Virus record (IMG/VR): IMGVR_UViG_3300044733_003647
Coordinates: 1-64,000 of that record
Source of the DNA: a virus
Direction: 5' to 3' (one strand)
Length of the DNA: 64,000 nt
Part shown: piece after piece, positions 20,890 through 29,167 of the stretch
Layout of the letters: each line of letters starts with the position of its first letter
Position numbering within the stretch: the first letter of the stretch is position 1
Made by a program: the position numbers and the translations under genes
The notes under the pieces: generated by a model
What the model saw: only the letters and a program-made list of their open reading frames with translations
Told to the model about the DNA's origin: nothing
Databases searched by the model: none

Positions 20890-21159
20890 ATGATTTCTGA
20901 ATATTCTCTCAAGATTTTCGAATACGATGGTAAAAGAAAACTACTAAAAACCAGTTCTAATAATACTGGTCGTATACCCAGTGAACTCATTATAAGAAGT
21001 CATATCACTGGCGTAAGAATTCATTTCAAACCCATCAAACCAGATCATCCATGGTTCGATCAAGACCAATGGGATGGTGAACAAATGATCTATGAACCTG
21101 TTCCCGAACACGCACATTTGTGCCGTACTGTTGAAACCCTTGTTATTTACAATTGTTAA
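20890..21159 (+). CDS. Hypothetical protein, 89 aa
   Basis: ATG 20890 follows GGGGAAGG; an in-frame ATG at 20860 lies within the -10 box and cannot be used. Beta-rich (EYSLKIFEYDGKRKLLKTSS) with FKPIKPDHPWFDQDQWDGEQ. Unknown. Confidence 0.55.
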   Translation: MISEYSLKIFEYDGKRKLLKTSSNNTGRIPSELIIRSHITGVRIHFKPIKPDHPWFDQDQWDGEQMIYEPVPEHAHLCRTVETLVIYNC

Positions 21160-21161
21160 TT

Positions 21162-21380
21162 ATGCGATTCAAATTAAAAAAGAAAGAATATAAGATAGGC
21201 GATCTTAAATCGTTTGCCAAATTTGCTTGGTATCCTATCAAAGTCGAAGACCATATTGTTTGGTTGGAAAATTACAACTCAATGTGTGAACGTAAAACTT
21301 ATACAAAGAATTTTACTTTTGAACAGGTTGAAAAGTGGGTCGAATATGACCGTAGGCTTCGTGATAGTTATTCTGTCTAA
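21162..21380 (+). CDS. Hypothetical protein, 72 aa
   Basis: Reads MRFKLKKKEYKIGDLKSFAK, then FAWYPIKVEDHIVWLENYNS. Looks like a small beta-sandwich followed by a helix. Not recognised. Confidence 0.55.
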   Translation: MRFKLKKKEYKIGDLKSFAKFAWYPIKVEDHIVWLENYNSMCERKTYTKNFTFEQVEKWVEYDRRLRDSYSV

Positions 21381-21389
21381 GGATTGAAT

Positions 21390-21638
21390 ATGAGTTTTGA
21401 AAAAGACCGAGTGAAACGTAACAAACGCATTCAAACCAAAGAGAATGCAATTAAGAGACAGGCTAAGATTGCTAAGAGCAATGGGCTTGACGTAAAACAA
21501 ACTCACAGGTTTGTCAAACATCATGCAATGGACTGTGGTAATCCTAAGTGTATGTTGTGTGGTAATCCTAGGAAACTATATAAAGAACCTACTATTCAAG
21601 AAGAATCTTTTAAACAAACGGAATCCTGGGATGATTGA
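21390..21638 (+). CDS. Conserved phage protein with Cys4-like motif, 82 aa
   Basis: Basic N-terminus (DRVKRNKRIQTKENAIKRQA), then HHAMDCGNPKCMLCGNPRK with three Cys and His residues, probably a zinc knuckle. The KHHAM-x-CGNP-x-C-x-x-CGNPRK motif recurs in phages and bacteria. Possible nucleic-acid binding. Confidence 0.65.
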   Translation: MSFEKDRVKRNKRIQTKENAIKRQAKIAKSNGLDVKQTHRFVKHHAMDCGNPKCMLCGNPRKLYKEPTIQEESFKQTESWDD

Positions 21639-21641
21639 TGC

Positions 21642-21670
21642 TTGCCAACCACATTAGATTGATATATAAT
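21642..21670 (+). promoter_or_regulatory. Sigma-70 promoter
   Basis: TTGCCA (21642-21647), 17 bases, TATAAT (21665-21670), 31 bases before the MoxR-like ATPase ATG. Confidence 0.8.
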
Positions 21671-21701
21671 CAGTACACCTTTTAATCATGGAGTTTTTTG
21701 A

Positions 21702-22850
21702 ATGAGTTTCAACAAAAATCAAATGGCTTTTATCAAAGCCGCAGAGAACATTTTCGGTGTTGGTTCAATTCTGACACGTGACGGCATCCAACACGTTGTC
21801 AATGAATCTGGTGCTCCTTTTCCCTATTGGTTGGTGACAAAATCGGAGTTCCGTTATGATCGTGGTCGCTATCAACTTCCCGATATCGGTAGCAAACCTA
21901 AAGCAAAAGAGGTTCAACCTGAACCTGAGGCTGAGATGGCTCTTGCTGCACAGGTTCTTACTTTTAAACAACCTAAACTGATTGATGACTCTGATGTTTC
22001 CATTCCCTCAAAGTATCCTGACTATGTTCCGTTTGGCTTCTTTAAAGACATGCGTAACATTATTAAGTCTTCACAATTCTATCCTATCTTTGTTACCGGT
22101 CTTTCTGGTAATGGTAAAACGTTGATGGTCGAGCAAGTGTGTGCCGATCTGAAGCGTGAGTGTATTCGTGTTAACATTTCGATTGAAACTGATGAATCTG
22201 ATCTTCTTGGTGGTCCTACCCTTGTTAATGGTAATATTGTTAACCGTGATGGTCCTGTCATCACCGCAATGAAGCGTGGTGCAGTGCTGTTGATTGACGA
22301 AGTTGACCGTGGTTCCAATAAACTGATGTGTCTGCAAGGTATTCTTGAAGGCAAACCTTACTACAACAAGAAGAACGGCGAGATGGTTTATCCTGCTGAT
22401 GGTTTCAACATCGTTGCTACTGCAAACACCAAAGGTCGTGGTTCAGAAGAAGGTCGTTACCTGTCGCAGATTCTTGACGATGCATTCCTTGAGCGTTTCC
22501 CTATCACTGTTGAACAGGATTATCCTGACGCCAAGACCGAGAAGAAAATTCTTACGCCTCTTATTGAAGACAAAGACTTTGTTGATAACCTTGTGCAATG
22601 GGCCGATGTTGTTCGACAATCGTTTAATCAAGGTGCTGTTGACGAAATCATTTCGACTCGCCGCCTTGTTCATATTGCCAAAGCATTCAAAATCTTTGGT
22701 GATCGTATGAAAGCAATTGAATTGTGTGTCAGCCGTTTTGATGCTGAAACCAAGACGGCTTTCTTAGACCTGTATTCTAAAGTTGATGCCAAAGTTGAGG
22801 CACCTACTCAGAATACTGCACCCACCACAACGGAAGAAATCCCGTTTTAA
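21702..22850 (+). CDS. MoxR/CobS-type AAA+ ATPase, 382 aa
   Basis: A wing-like N-terminal domain (~1-70) precedes the AAA core. Walker A is VTGLSGNGKTLMVEQ (~130-144), Walker B AVLLIDEVDRGSN (~191-203), sensor 1 NIVATANTKG (~229-238), and an arginine finger region FLERFPI. CobS/MoxR ATPases work with VWA proteins to remodel targets; the peptidase-VWA protein at 3219-5324 is the obvious partner. In cyanophages such genes are labelled CobS, but no cobalamin role is implied here. Confidence 0.85.
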   Translation: MSFNKNQMAFIKAAENIFGVGSILTRDGIQHVVNESGAPFPYWLVTKSEFRYDRGRYQLPDIGSKPKAKEVQPEPEAEMALAAQVLTFKQPKLIDDSDVSIPSKYPDYVPFGFFKDMRNIIKSSQFYPIFVTGLSGNGKTLMVEQVCADLKRECIRVNISIETDESDLLGGPTLVNGNIVNRDGPVITAMKRGAVLLIDEVDRGSNKLMCLQGILEGKPYYNKKNGEMVYPADGFNIVATANTKGRGSEEGRYLSQILDDAFLERFPITVEQDYPDAKTEKKILTPLIEDKDFVDNLVQWADVVRQSFNQGAVDEIISTRRLVHIAKAFKIFGDRMKAIELCVSRFDAETKTAFLDLYSKVDAKVEAPTQNTAPTTTEEIPF

Positions 22851-22880
22851 TTTGTAATGTTAACTTGAAAAGGAAATTAT

Positions 22881-23207
22881 ATGACTAACACCGTTCGCAA
22901 AGGCAAACAAAATCGCCATGAGAAAATCACCGTCACTCTGCTGTCTGGCAAACCTGTGACGCCTGATGAAATCAAAGCCGTGTTCAAAGACACAGATCAA
23001 GAATCGGTTCTTTACCGACTGCCGACCAACATCTATAACATCCGCAAGGATGGCGGCATCATCAAGGTGCATAAGAGTGGTCGAAACGTAACCGCATATC
23101 AGCTTGTCAATTACACCGAGTTTGATGCGAAAGGTCGTTATGTTGGTGTCACCACGGCAAGCCCTAGCGCACCTGTGCAAGAACAAGAATCTGTTACCAA
23201 TGAATGA
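22881..23207 (+). CDS. Hypothetical protein, 108 aa
   Basis: Follows the MoxR gene behind GGAAA. Helical N-terminal region with LLSGKPVTPDEIKAVFKD, then LPTNIYNIRKDGGIIKVHKS, which resembles a winged-helix DNA-binding module. Unassigned; could regulate the neighbouring genes. Confidence 0.6.
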   Translation: MTNTVRKGKQNRHEKITVTLLSGKPVTPDEIKAVFKDTDQESVLYRLPTNIYNIRKDGGIIKVHKSGRNVTAYQLVNYTEFDAKGRYVGVTTASPSAPVQEQESVTNE

Positions 23208-23421
23208 TTGGGATAGAGACAATCTAAATTTTCTTCTAACAATTAGTTCAGAAACTTTTGAAGACTGGCTTGAACAAGCCGATGAAGATGATATTGATTA
23301 TGCAATTGAACTCTTACGTGCTGCAAAGTCTGAACTAATTATTGAACAGATGGAAGTTTTAGACATGGTGCAGGACACTTCTACAGCAAATAATTTTATT
23401 GAACAAATAAGGAAAAAATGA
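23200..23421 (+). CDS. Hypothetical acidic helical protein, 73 aa
   Basis: ATG 23200 overlaps the preceding gene's end. Reads MNDWDRDNLNFLLTISSETF; then helices (EQADEDDIDYAIELLRAAKS). Conserved in style among T4-like phages; no function. Confidence 0.55.
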   Translation: MNDWDRDNLNFLLTISSETFEDWLEQADEDDIDYAIELLRAAKSELIIEQMEVLDMVQDTSTANNFIEQIRKK

Positions 23422-24320
23422 AAGTCACAATCTGTTCCGATCTTCACCTAGAATTCGGCACCATCTCACTAGAGAACACCGAAAACGCGGATGTTTTGAT
23501 CCTGTCCGGTGATATCTGTGTCGTAAATGATTTGCGTGAATGTGATAGTTACAATATCCGAGGTGAAAATGATAAGTCCAATAAAATTCATACATTCTTC
23601 CAAGAATGCTGTGCAAGATTCCCTAATGTTATTTACATCTTGGGAAACCATGAACATTATCATGGTGATTTTGCTAAGTCTTTTACAGTTCTCCGTACCT
23701 GTCTTGGTTATCTACGCAATCTTCACATTCTAGAAAAAGAATTTGTAGAAATTGATGATCACATGTTCTTTGGTGCAACTTTGTGGACAGATATGAACAA
23801 GGAAGATACCAATACCTTGTATCGTATTAAAAGTTACATGAACGATTATCGTATCATCAAAGACAGTACGGAAAAAGTTTCATACAAAGTTCCTGAGTAT
23901 GAAATGCTTGAAGATGGCACCTATGATTATCAGAAACTAATCGGTGTAACATTCAAAGAACGCGAAGCACATTTCACACCTGAAAAGTCGGTGTCTGAAC
24001 ACAAAGAAACTCTGCGCCTTCTGAAGGAGAACATTGCTTCTAAACCTGATGCGAAGTGGATTGTTGTTGGGCACCATGCGCCTAGCAAACTGTCTACCAA
24101 GCCTCAGTATGAGAATGATGTGATTGTGAATGGTGCATACAGTTCTGATTTGAGTGAATTCATTCTGGATCATCCTCAGATCAAGTTGTGGACTCATGGG
24201 CATACGCACCATGATTTTGACTACATGATTGGTGGCACGCGAGTAGTTGCCAATCCTCGTGGTTACATTGGCTATGAAGAACAAGCCGATATCTTTAATT
24301 TAAAATTTGTTGAGGTTTAA
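23418..24320 (+). CDS. Calcineurin-like metallophosphoesterase, 300 aa
   Basis: All family motifs are visible: CSDLHLEF (D-x-H), VLILSGDIC (GD), YILGNHEHY (GNHE), VVGHHAPSK (GHH) and WTHGHTHHDFD (GHTH). Likely a phosphodiesterase or nucleotidase; the substrate cannot be deduced. Coupled to the gene before it by a 4-base overlap. Confidence 0.85.
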   Translation: MKVTICSDLHLEFGTISLENTENADVLILSGDICVVNDLRECDSYNIRGENDKSNKIHTFFQECCARFPNVIYILGNHEHYHGDFAKSFTVLRTCLGYLRNLHILEKEFVEIDDHMFFGATLWTDMNKEDTNTLYRIKSYMNDYRIIKDSTEKVSYKVPEYEMLEDGTYDYQKLIGVTFKEREAHFTPEKSVSEHKETLRLLKENIASKPDAKWIVVGHHAPSKLSTKPQYENDVIVNGAYSSDLSEFILDHPQIKLWTHGHTHHDFDYMIGGTRVVANPRGYIGYEEQADIFNLKFVEV

Positions 24321-24321
24321 A

Positions 24322-24636
24322 ATGGAAAAGAAACTCTATCTCGTTGAAACTATATCTTTCTTCCGCCAACGTTATGTTATCGAAGCACTTGAGGCTTCTC
24401 ATGCGGAAGATGAGGTTGTTATGACTATGCATGATGGTTCAATCACTGAGTTTTCACAGAAACATATTGATGAGAACATCACTTCTACTCGCGAAATTTC
24501 TGTAGATGAATATTTGAAACTATTTGATCAGGACAATGACTACCTAAGTAGTTGGAGTGTCTCTCAAAAAATGCAATCAATCAACACAATTAAATATGAT
24601 GATGAAAAAGATGAAAAAAATTCTAATCACTGGTAG
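24322..24636 (+). CDS. Hypothetical protein, 104 aa
   Basis: Starts at ATG 24322 right after the phosphoesterase stop. Reads MEKKLYLVETISFFRQRYVI, with an 'S-x-x-RQ-R-Y-V-I-E-A' strand typical of small phage proteins of the 'fr.rYvve...' type, and VDEYLKLFDQDNDYLSSWS. Role unknown. Its end overlaps the epimerase start. Confidence 0.6.
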   Translation: MEKKLYLVETISFFRQRYVIEALEASHAEDEVVMTMHDGSITEFSQKHIDENITSTREISVDEYLKLFDQDNDYLSSWSVSQKMQSINTIKYDDEKDEKNSNHW

Positions 24637-25441
24637 TTCGGGATACATCGGCAGGCATCTTGCCGATCTTTTGAAAAATGACTTTGTTGTTGGGCTAGAT
24701 AAAGTGTTTAGACCACAAATGACAGAGAAGTTTATTCAACAAGACATTAATGATCACAAACGCATTTGGCATCCAGATGGTGGTTATGATGTTGTTGTTC
24801 ATTTGGCTGCACATGTCAATGTTGGCAAATCTGTAATTGCTCCAATGCAATATTATCGAAACAACATTGGCGGCACAATGTCGATGCTTGAAAATGTTGA
24901 TTATGATCATTTCATCTTTGCATCTACTGGTGCCGCAGCCAATCCAACTAGCCCTTATGCAACCTCAAAGTTGGCTGCTGAAAGTCTTGTCAGAGAGTTT
25001 TGTGGATTGAATGGTAAAAAGGCTACAATCTTTCGTTTTTATAATGTTGTTGGTTCTTCTGGCTATGAACCAACGAATGTTGATGGTTTAATGTATAACT
25101 TGATGAAAGCGAGGCGAACCGGTGAGTTTAATTTATTCGGTACTGACTACGATACACCTGATGGCACCTGTATTCGTGACTATGTACACATACTTGAAGT
25201 ATGTGAAGCCATCAGAAACGCTATTGAACAACCTGTTGCAAGACACGAATTGGAAAACTTAGGATCAGGCATAGGTTACACAGTCAAGCAAATGATCGAA
25301 ACTTTTAAAATAGTTAACGAATGTGATTTCAAAGTAAATTATTTGCCGCGCAGAGAAGGTGATCTGGCCAAATCCGTACTCAATGGCGTTTCACCATACA
25401 TGCAAGTGAAATACACAATTGATGAAATGATGAAGGTTTAA
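24611..25441 (+). CDS. NAD-dependent epimerase/dehydratase (GalE-like SDR)
   Basis: Begins MKKILITGSSGYIGRHLADL, the GxxGxxG NAD-binding motif. Later VVVHLAAHVNVG, the Ser/Thr FASTGAA, and the YxxxK pair in SPYATSKLAAESLV (~115-130). RFYNVVGSSGYEP and CIRDYVHILEV are standard in UDP-hexose 4-epimerases. It may supply a sugar nucleotide for virion or DNA glycosylation, or alter the host surface. The exact start is uncertain (24596, 24599 and 24602 are also ATG). Confidence 0.85.
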   Translation: MKKILITGSSGYIGRHLADLLKNDFVVGLDKVFRPQMTEKFIQQDINDHKRIWHPDGGYDVVVHLAAHVNVGKSVIAPMQYYRNNIGGTMSMLENVDYDHFIFASTGAAANPTSPYATSKLAAESLVREFCGLNGKKATIFRFYNVVGSSGYEPTNVDGLMYNLMKARRTGEFNLFGTDYDTPDGTCIRDYVHILEVCEAIRNAIEQPVARHELENLGSGIGYTVKQMIETFKIVNECDFKVNYLPRREGDLAKSVLNGVSPYMQVKYTIDEMMKV

Positions 25442-25443
25442 AA

Positions 25444-26112
25444 ATGAAAGTATACATCTCCAAATATCGCAATCATTGGATTTCTCCTTACACGATTTTG
25501 GAGAAGGTATTCTTTTGGCGTGAGATCGATTATGATGAACCGCTGATTAACAAGTTGTCCAATATTCTAACTCCTTTCAGTTTTGGTCTACAAAAGGTTT
25601 TAGATTTTGTTCATCCCGAAATTAAATATGTGAAAATTGATCATTACGATACGTGGAGCATGGACTACACGCTGTCGCCTATTATTCTTCCTATGTTAAA
25701 ACAACTGAAGGCAACAAAACAAGGTTCTGGTTATATTGACCTTGAAGATGTGCCGGAGAACCTGCGTTACACGACCACAGAAGATTATGATGCACAAGAA
25801 ACATTTGATTTCTACAAAGATGAACGCACAAAGAAAATTGAATGTGACATTCATGTTCGTTATGATTGGGCATTGAGTGAAATGATTTGGGCTTTCGAAC
25901 AACTGGTTGATGAAGATTGGGAAGGTCAATATTGGATCAAATCACCAGAGATTGATTTCACCAAGCATGCCGAAGATGAAGGTAAAGAGGTCACACCAGT
26001 TCGTTGGAAAGTTCATGGTGAATGTGACTGGGAAGGTCGCAACAAACACCAAGAACGAATCAACAACGGACTGAGACTATTTGGTAAATATTACCAAACT
26101 TTGTGGGATTAA
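25444..26112 (+). CDS. Conserved phage protein, 222 aa
   Basis: Starts MKVYISKYRNHWISPYTILE. It has KYVKIDHYDTWSMDYTLSPI, IILPMLKQLKATKQGSGYID, VDDEDVP-like DLEDVPENLR and a C-terminal GLRLFGKYYQTLWD. This architecture is conserved in many T4-like marine and other phages, with unknown function. Confidence 0.75.
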   Translation: MKVYISKYRNHWISPYTILEKVFFWREIDYDEPLINKLSNILTPFSFGLQKVLDFVHPEIKYVKIDHYDTWSMDYTLSPIILPMLKQLKATKQGSGYIDLEDVPENLRYTTTEDYDAQETFDFYKDERTKKIECDIHVRYDWALSEMIWAFEQLVDEDWEGQYWIKSPEIDFTKHAEDEGKEVTPVRWKVHGECDWEGRNKHQERINNGLRLFGKYYQTLWD

Positions 26113-26123
26113 TGGAGTGAATA

Positions 26124-26516
26124 ATGGACGAAGAATCAAGAAATAAATTGATAGATAGATTGAGTGATGATTTGAGAGAAACCTCAAATTTTTATATGGA
26201 AGCAATGAAAGAGATTGAAAAAGAACAAGAGGCATATTGGAATTCTTTGTCTAAGGAAGACCAATTAAAAGCATTTTGTGCGGTGTCGCGCCGTATTCAC
26301 CAGGCCGAATTGATTGACCAAGGTTCTTATCGCCATGCATTGTATGGCGTTTTTGGTTTTGGTCCTGAAGCATATGTGAGGGGTATGGACTGCGGTTATA
26401 TGGCAATTCATAATGCTATTGTGGATGAAAACTATGATGTAAGACTATTGAAAGTATTTTGTGCAAAGTTTAAAATTACGGACAGTGATGAAAAGATTTC
26501 ACAGTTTTTGATTTAA
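26124..26516 (+). CDS. Hypothetical protein, 130 aa; paralogue of the gene at 16447
   Basis: Near-duplicate of 16447-16851: the same start MDEESRNKLID, the same EQEAYWNSLSKEDQLKAFCA and GMDCGYMAIHNAI blocks. Divergence is concentrated in the last 25 residues. Two copies retained in one phage suggests dosage or diverged partners. Confidence 0.65.
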   Translation: MDEESRNKLIDRLSDDLRETSNFYMEAMKEIEKEQEAYWNSLSKEDQLKAFCAVSRRIHQAELIDQGSYRHALYGVFGFGPEAYVRGMDCGYMAIHNAIVDENYDVRLLKVFCAKFKITDSDEKISQFLI

Positions 26517-26525
26517 GGATTTATT

Positions 26526-27035
26526 ATGAGTAATTATAGAATACATGCAATGAGCGAATTCAGAGCCGCAGGCTGGATTGATGAAGATGGTAAATACATC
26601 GATGAAATGCAAGAGGCTATTTGCCTTCATATTTTAAAACTGTTGGATGTATTTGGTGATGAAGGTCATTCTGGTACAACTGCACCGTACACGATTAATC
26701 TATTCAGTAAACTAGCAGCATTCGAACCTGTTGTACCGATTACTGGTGAAGATTGGGAATGGGTTGATCATGGAGAATGTATGCAAAACAAACGATGTGG
26801 TCATGTATTCAAACAGACCAACAGGTTTAATGGCCAGGCATATGATATTGATGGTAAAATCTTCTGGGAATGGTACAAAGATGAAGACGGAAAACCATTT
26901 AAATCATATTATACTGGTGCCGAATCACAGGTACCAATTACTTTCCCATATGTACCAAAGCGTGAGTATGTTTTTGTGCCGACTGAAGAATTTCCTAATG
27001 AAGTACTAGAGGTTGCCAACCAACCAGAATCGTGA
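26526..27035 (+). CDS. Hypothetical protein, 169 aa
   Basis: Contains AICLHILKLLDVFGDEGHSG, GEDWEWVDHGECMQNKRCGH and FKQTNRFNGQAYDIDGKIFW. It matches a recurrent phage family with 'GHSG-S....F.kL....pltPLTgeddEW' layout, unknown role. Aromatic-rich and soluble. Confidence 0.7.
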   Translation: MSNYRIHAMSEFRAAGWIDEDGKYIDEMQEAICLHILKLLDVFGDEGHSGTTAPYTINLFSKLAAFEPVVPITGEDWEWVDHGECMQNKRCGHVFKQTNRFNGQAYDIDGKIFWEWYKDEDGKPFKSYYTGAESQVPITFPYVPKREYVFVPTEEFPNEVLEVANQPES

Positions 27036-27047
27036 CATAATATTACT

Positions 27048-27287
27048 ATGTTTTCTGTACTACATTACATTTCGGCTTCACGCCGCCTAAAAGAATCGGA
27101 CAAAACCATCTTTATGTTGGGTGGTAAAGAAGATTGTGATGCAATGATTCTTGCACAAAATGAAATGATCAAACTAGAAAGAGATTACTACAAAGAAGAA
27201 TCAATCAAGTTTGCATTTTACTTTTCTGTTATCTTCTTTGTTGTTATCATGGGTTTAACTTTTTATGTGAAGATGGTTAGTGTTTAA
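27048..27287 (+). CDS. Small membrane protein, 79 aa, one C-terminal TM
   Basis: A charged N-terminal helix (~1-50, with SDKTIFMLGGKEDCDAM) is followed by a single TM (KFAFYFSVIFFVVIMGLTFY, ~55-75). Unknown; the topology suggests an N-in membrane anchor. Confidence 0.55.
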   Translation: MFSVLHYISASRRLKESDKTIFMLGGKEDCDAMILAQNEMIKLERDYYKEESIKFAFYFSVIFFVVIMGLTFYVKMVSV

Positions 27288-27311
27288 TTTTTTATATTGA
27301 GGAGTGTTAAA

Positions 27312-27641
27312 ATGAGTTTATTTGTTGAAGTTAATTCTATCGAAAAAGGTTGTCCAGTTATCATTAACTTAGACCACATTGTAGAGATTGCACCATTGAT
27401 TGATGGTGGGTGTGCTTTGTTTATGATTGATAACGCTGGCATGAATTCTAAATCTGCACTGCGCGTATCTGACAGTTATGATCAGTTCAAACAATTTGCA
27501 ATGCAAACTGTAACCGCTGAAGACATTGCTGCACGTTTTCCTAAGGCTAAAAAAGAACCTGCACCTGTTGCTGACCTGCTGCCGGGTCAAAAGAACATTA
27601 AGAGCAAGCCTTCTGAAAGCATTGAAATTCCCAAACTTTGA
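27312..27641 (+). CDS. Hypothetical protein, 109 aa
   Basis: ATG 27312 behind GAGGAG. Beta-rich first 70 residues (FVEVNSIEKGCPVIINLDHI) followed by a Pro/Lys-rich tail. It resembles a phage protein of the 'v.s.e.g..v.iN...I..i' type, possibly PH-like. No function. Confidence 0.6.
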   Translation: MSLFVEVNSIEKGCPVIINLDHIVEIAPLIDGGCALFMIDNAGMNSKSALRVSDSYDQFKQFAMQTVTAEDIAARFPKAKKEPAPVADLLPGQKNIKSKPSESIEIPKL

Positions 27642-27650
27642 AATAAATAG

Positions 27651-27938
27651 ATGATAGAGCTTTTTAAACCAACGTTCGATTGGATCAAAGATGACTTTGC
27701 CTCTCATCCTTTTCGCTTTTGTATTGAGCTTCTCGCTTGGGCTATCAGCATTGGTTGCTCTATCACTATGGCAATTACCGTCCCGAATCCTCCCCTTCTT
27801 GCTCTTTATCCTGTATGGATCTTGGGTTGTAGCCTCTACGCTTGGGCTGCTTTTACTCGGAAGAGTTTTGGGATGCTTGCTAACTACCTCTTGTTAACTA
27901 CAATCGATACTGTGGGTTTGATTAGGATGTTGATGTAA
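27651..27938 (+). CDS. Conserved phage membrane protein, 95 aa
   Basis: Three hydrophobic segments (about 21-43, 47-63, 70-93). Contains DWIKDDFASHPFRFCIELLA, FTRKSFGMLANYLLLTTIDT and GLIR, a pattern conserved in membrane proteins of large T4-like phages. Role unknown. Stop overlaps the next ATG (TAATG). Confidence 0.65.
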   Translation: MIELFKPTFDWIKDDFASHPFRFCIELLAWAISIGCSITMAITVPNPPLLALYPVWILGCSLYAWAAFTRKSFGMLANYLLLTTIDTVGLIRMLM

Positions 27939-28117
27939 TGATACCTCGCCTGAATCTTGTGTTACTTTCATTGTTGGGTTCCCACGAACTGGTAAACAAA
28001 TGGTGGAAATCCAACAATAAAGCCTTTGATAATGAAACACCGGAGAATATGTTTGCCAAAGACTCAGAAAGAGTGATAAACTACATCAAATCTCAACTTA
28101 ATGGTGATTATTCGTGA
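27938..28117 (+). CDS. Small MbcA/Xre C-terminal-like protein, 59 aa
   Basis: Reads LGSHELVNKWWKSNNKAFDN, ETPENMFAKDSERVINYIKS. The 'W...N.aF...tP.e......VI.YI' pattern matches the C-terminal helical domain of DUF2384/MbcA-ParS-type antitoxins, also common as small stand-alone phage proteins. No toxin lies adjacent. Confidence 0.6.
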   Translation: MIPRLNLVLLSLLGSHELVNKWWKSNNKAFDNETPENMFAKDSERVINYIKSQLNGDYS

Positions 28118-28695
28118 ACATCTTTTATCTTGATCCTGATCCCAAAATCTGTGCAGAAATGCATGTGTCAAAGCATGTTGTCAAAATGATTATTGAGTAT
28201 GCACAGCTCATGTCAACGGCTCATCGTGTACTTGATGGCACACAATACACTGACTTGACAGCAAATGGCCGGCGTATTCAACGTTGGCGCATGAGTGATC
28301 CTGTTATGGAATCCACGTTGTACAAAGCATCACACATTAATCATCCATCGGCTATCTGGTGCCGCGAGAACAAAGAAAATTATGTGTGGCTCTACCGCAT
28401 GTGGTTTTATTTGTTGCAAGAATACACCTATCGTTATGGTAGACAACATGAATGTGCAAAACTACGCGCTGCACTTTATTTGACACCTGAAAATATTCCT
28501 GATGGCAAATTCTTTGCACCAACACCAGCAATGCCACAGGAACTGAAGATTGTTGCCGAAAATCCAGTGCCTGGACGCAAATATGACTCACTTAAGTCAT
28601 ATCATAATTACTATATAAAGGACAAGATTCGTTTTGCCTCATGGAAAGGCAAAATTAATTCACGTAATATTCCTGATTGGTTTCAAACTGCATGA
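28114..28695 (+). CDS. Conserved phage protein, 193 aa (GTG start)
   Basis: GTG 28114 overlaps the previous stop. Reads MNIFYLDPDPKICAEMHVSK, HVVKMIIEYAQLMSTAHRVL, YKASHINHPSAIWCRENKEN and YNYYIKDK-like YHNYYIKDKIRFASWK. It belongs to a widespread phage family sometimes labelled pyrimidine-dimer glycosylase-like. I do not see T4 DenV motifs, so the function is left open. Confidence 0.75.
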   Translation: MNIFYLDPDPKICAEMHVSKHVVKMIIEYAQLMSTAHRVLDGTQYTDLTANGRRIQRWRMSDPVMESTLYKASHINHPSAIWCRENKENYVWLYRMWFYLLQEYTYRYGRQHECAKLRAALYLTPENIPDGKFFAPTPAMPQELKIVAENPVPGRKYDSLKSYHNYYIKDKIRFASWKGKINSRNIPDWFQTA

Positions 28696-28970
28696 TCTAT
28701 ACATTTTTAAATACTAACACTGGTCAAGTCGAAGAACATACAATGAGACTTTCTGAGTATGATTCTTTTAAAGAAAACAATCCGCATCTCCAACGACATT
28801 TCTCATCTGACAGCATCCCTGGGTTAGGTGACGGAATGCGTATGGACACACCAGGAACAGGCAAGGCAGATTCCACCTTTGAGAAGTACGTCATCAACCG
28901 TATCAAAGAAACCGTGCCCGGAAACACGGTTAAATCTGGCCACAAAACAAAGATGCAAAGAGAGTGGTAA
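28692..28970 (+). CDS. Hypothetical protein, 92 aa
   Basis: ATG 28692 overlaps the upstream stop. Reads MIYTFLNTNTGQVEEHTMRL, SEYDSFKENNPHLQRHF; the first 35 residues match small 'Y.F.n..tge..e..msi.e...f...nP.l.r' proteins of T4-like phages related to zinc-ribbon/FmdB domains but without Cys. Unknown. Confidence 0.65.
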   Translation: MIYTFLNTNTGQVEEHTMRLSEYDSFKENNPHLQRHFSSDSIPGLGDGMRMDTPGTGKADSTFEKYVINRIKETVPGNTVKSGHKTKMQREW

Positions 28971-29167
28971 TGGTTCAAATACCTGCATTGTTCCTACCTA
29001 AGAAATCGTCTGAGAAAAGAAAACCTCAGACCAAAGAACCACAAAAGCAACAAAAAAAGCCCAGTGGTCCTGGTAAAAAAGTTTCTGCACTACTAAAAGG
29101 GAGAGTTGATGGTTACAAAGAAAACAGCAGCCAGATATGCCGAGCAACAAGAAGAAGAGTGTGTTAA
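28970..29167 (+). CDS. Small basic Lys/Gln/Pro-rich protein, 65 aa
   Basis: ATG overlaps the previous stop (TAATGG). Reads MVQIPALFLPKKSSEKRKPQ and a Lys/Gln/Pro-rich centre. It overlaps the PhoH start by 59 bases in another frame. Its last third may only be a shadow, but the upstream coupling favours translation. Confidence 0.4.
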   Translation: MVQIPALFLPKKSSEKRKPQTKEPQKQQKKPSGPGKKVSALLKGRVDGYKENSSQICRATRRRVC

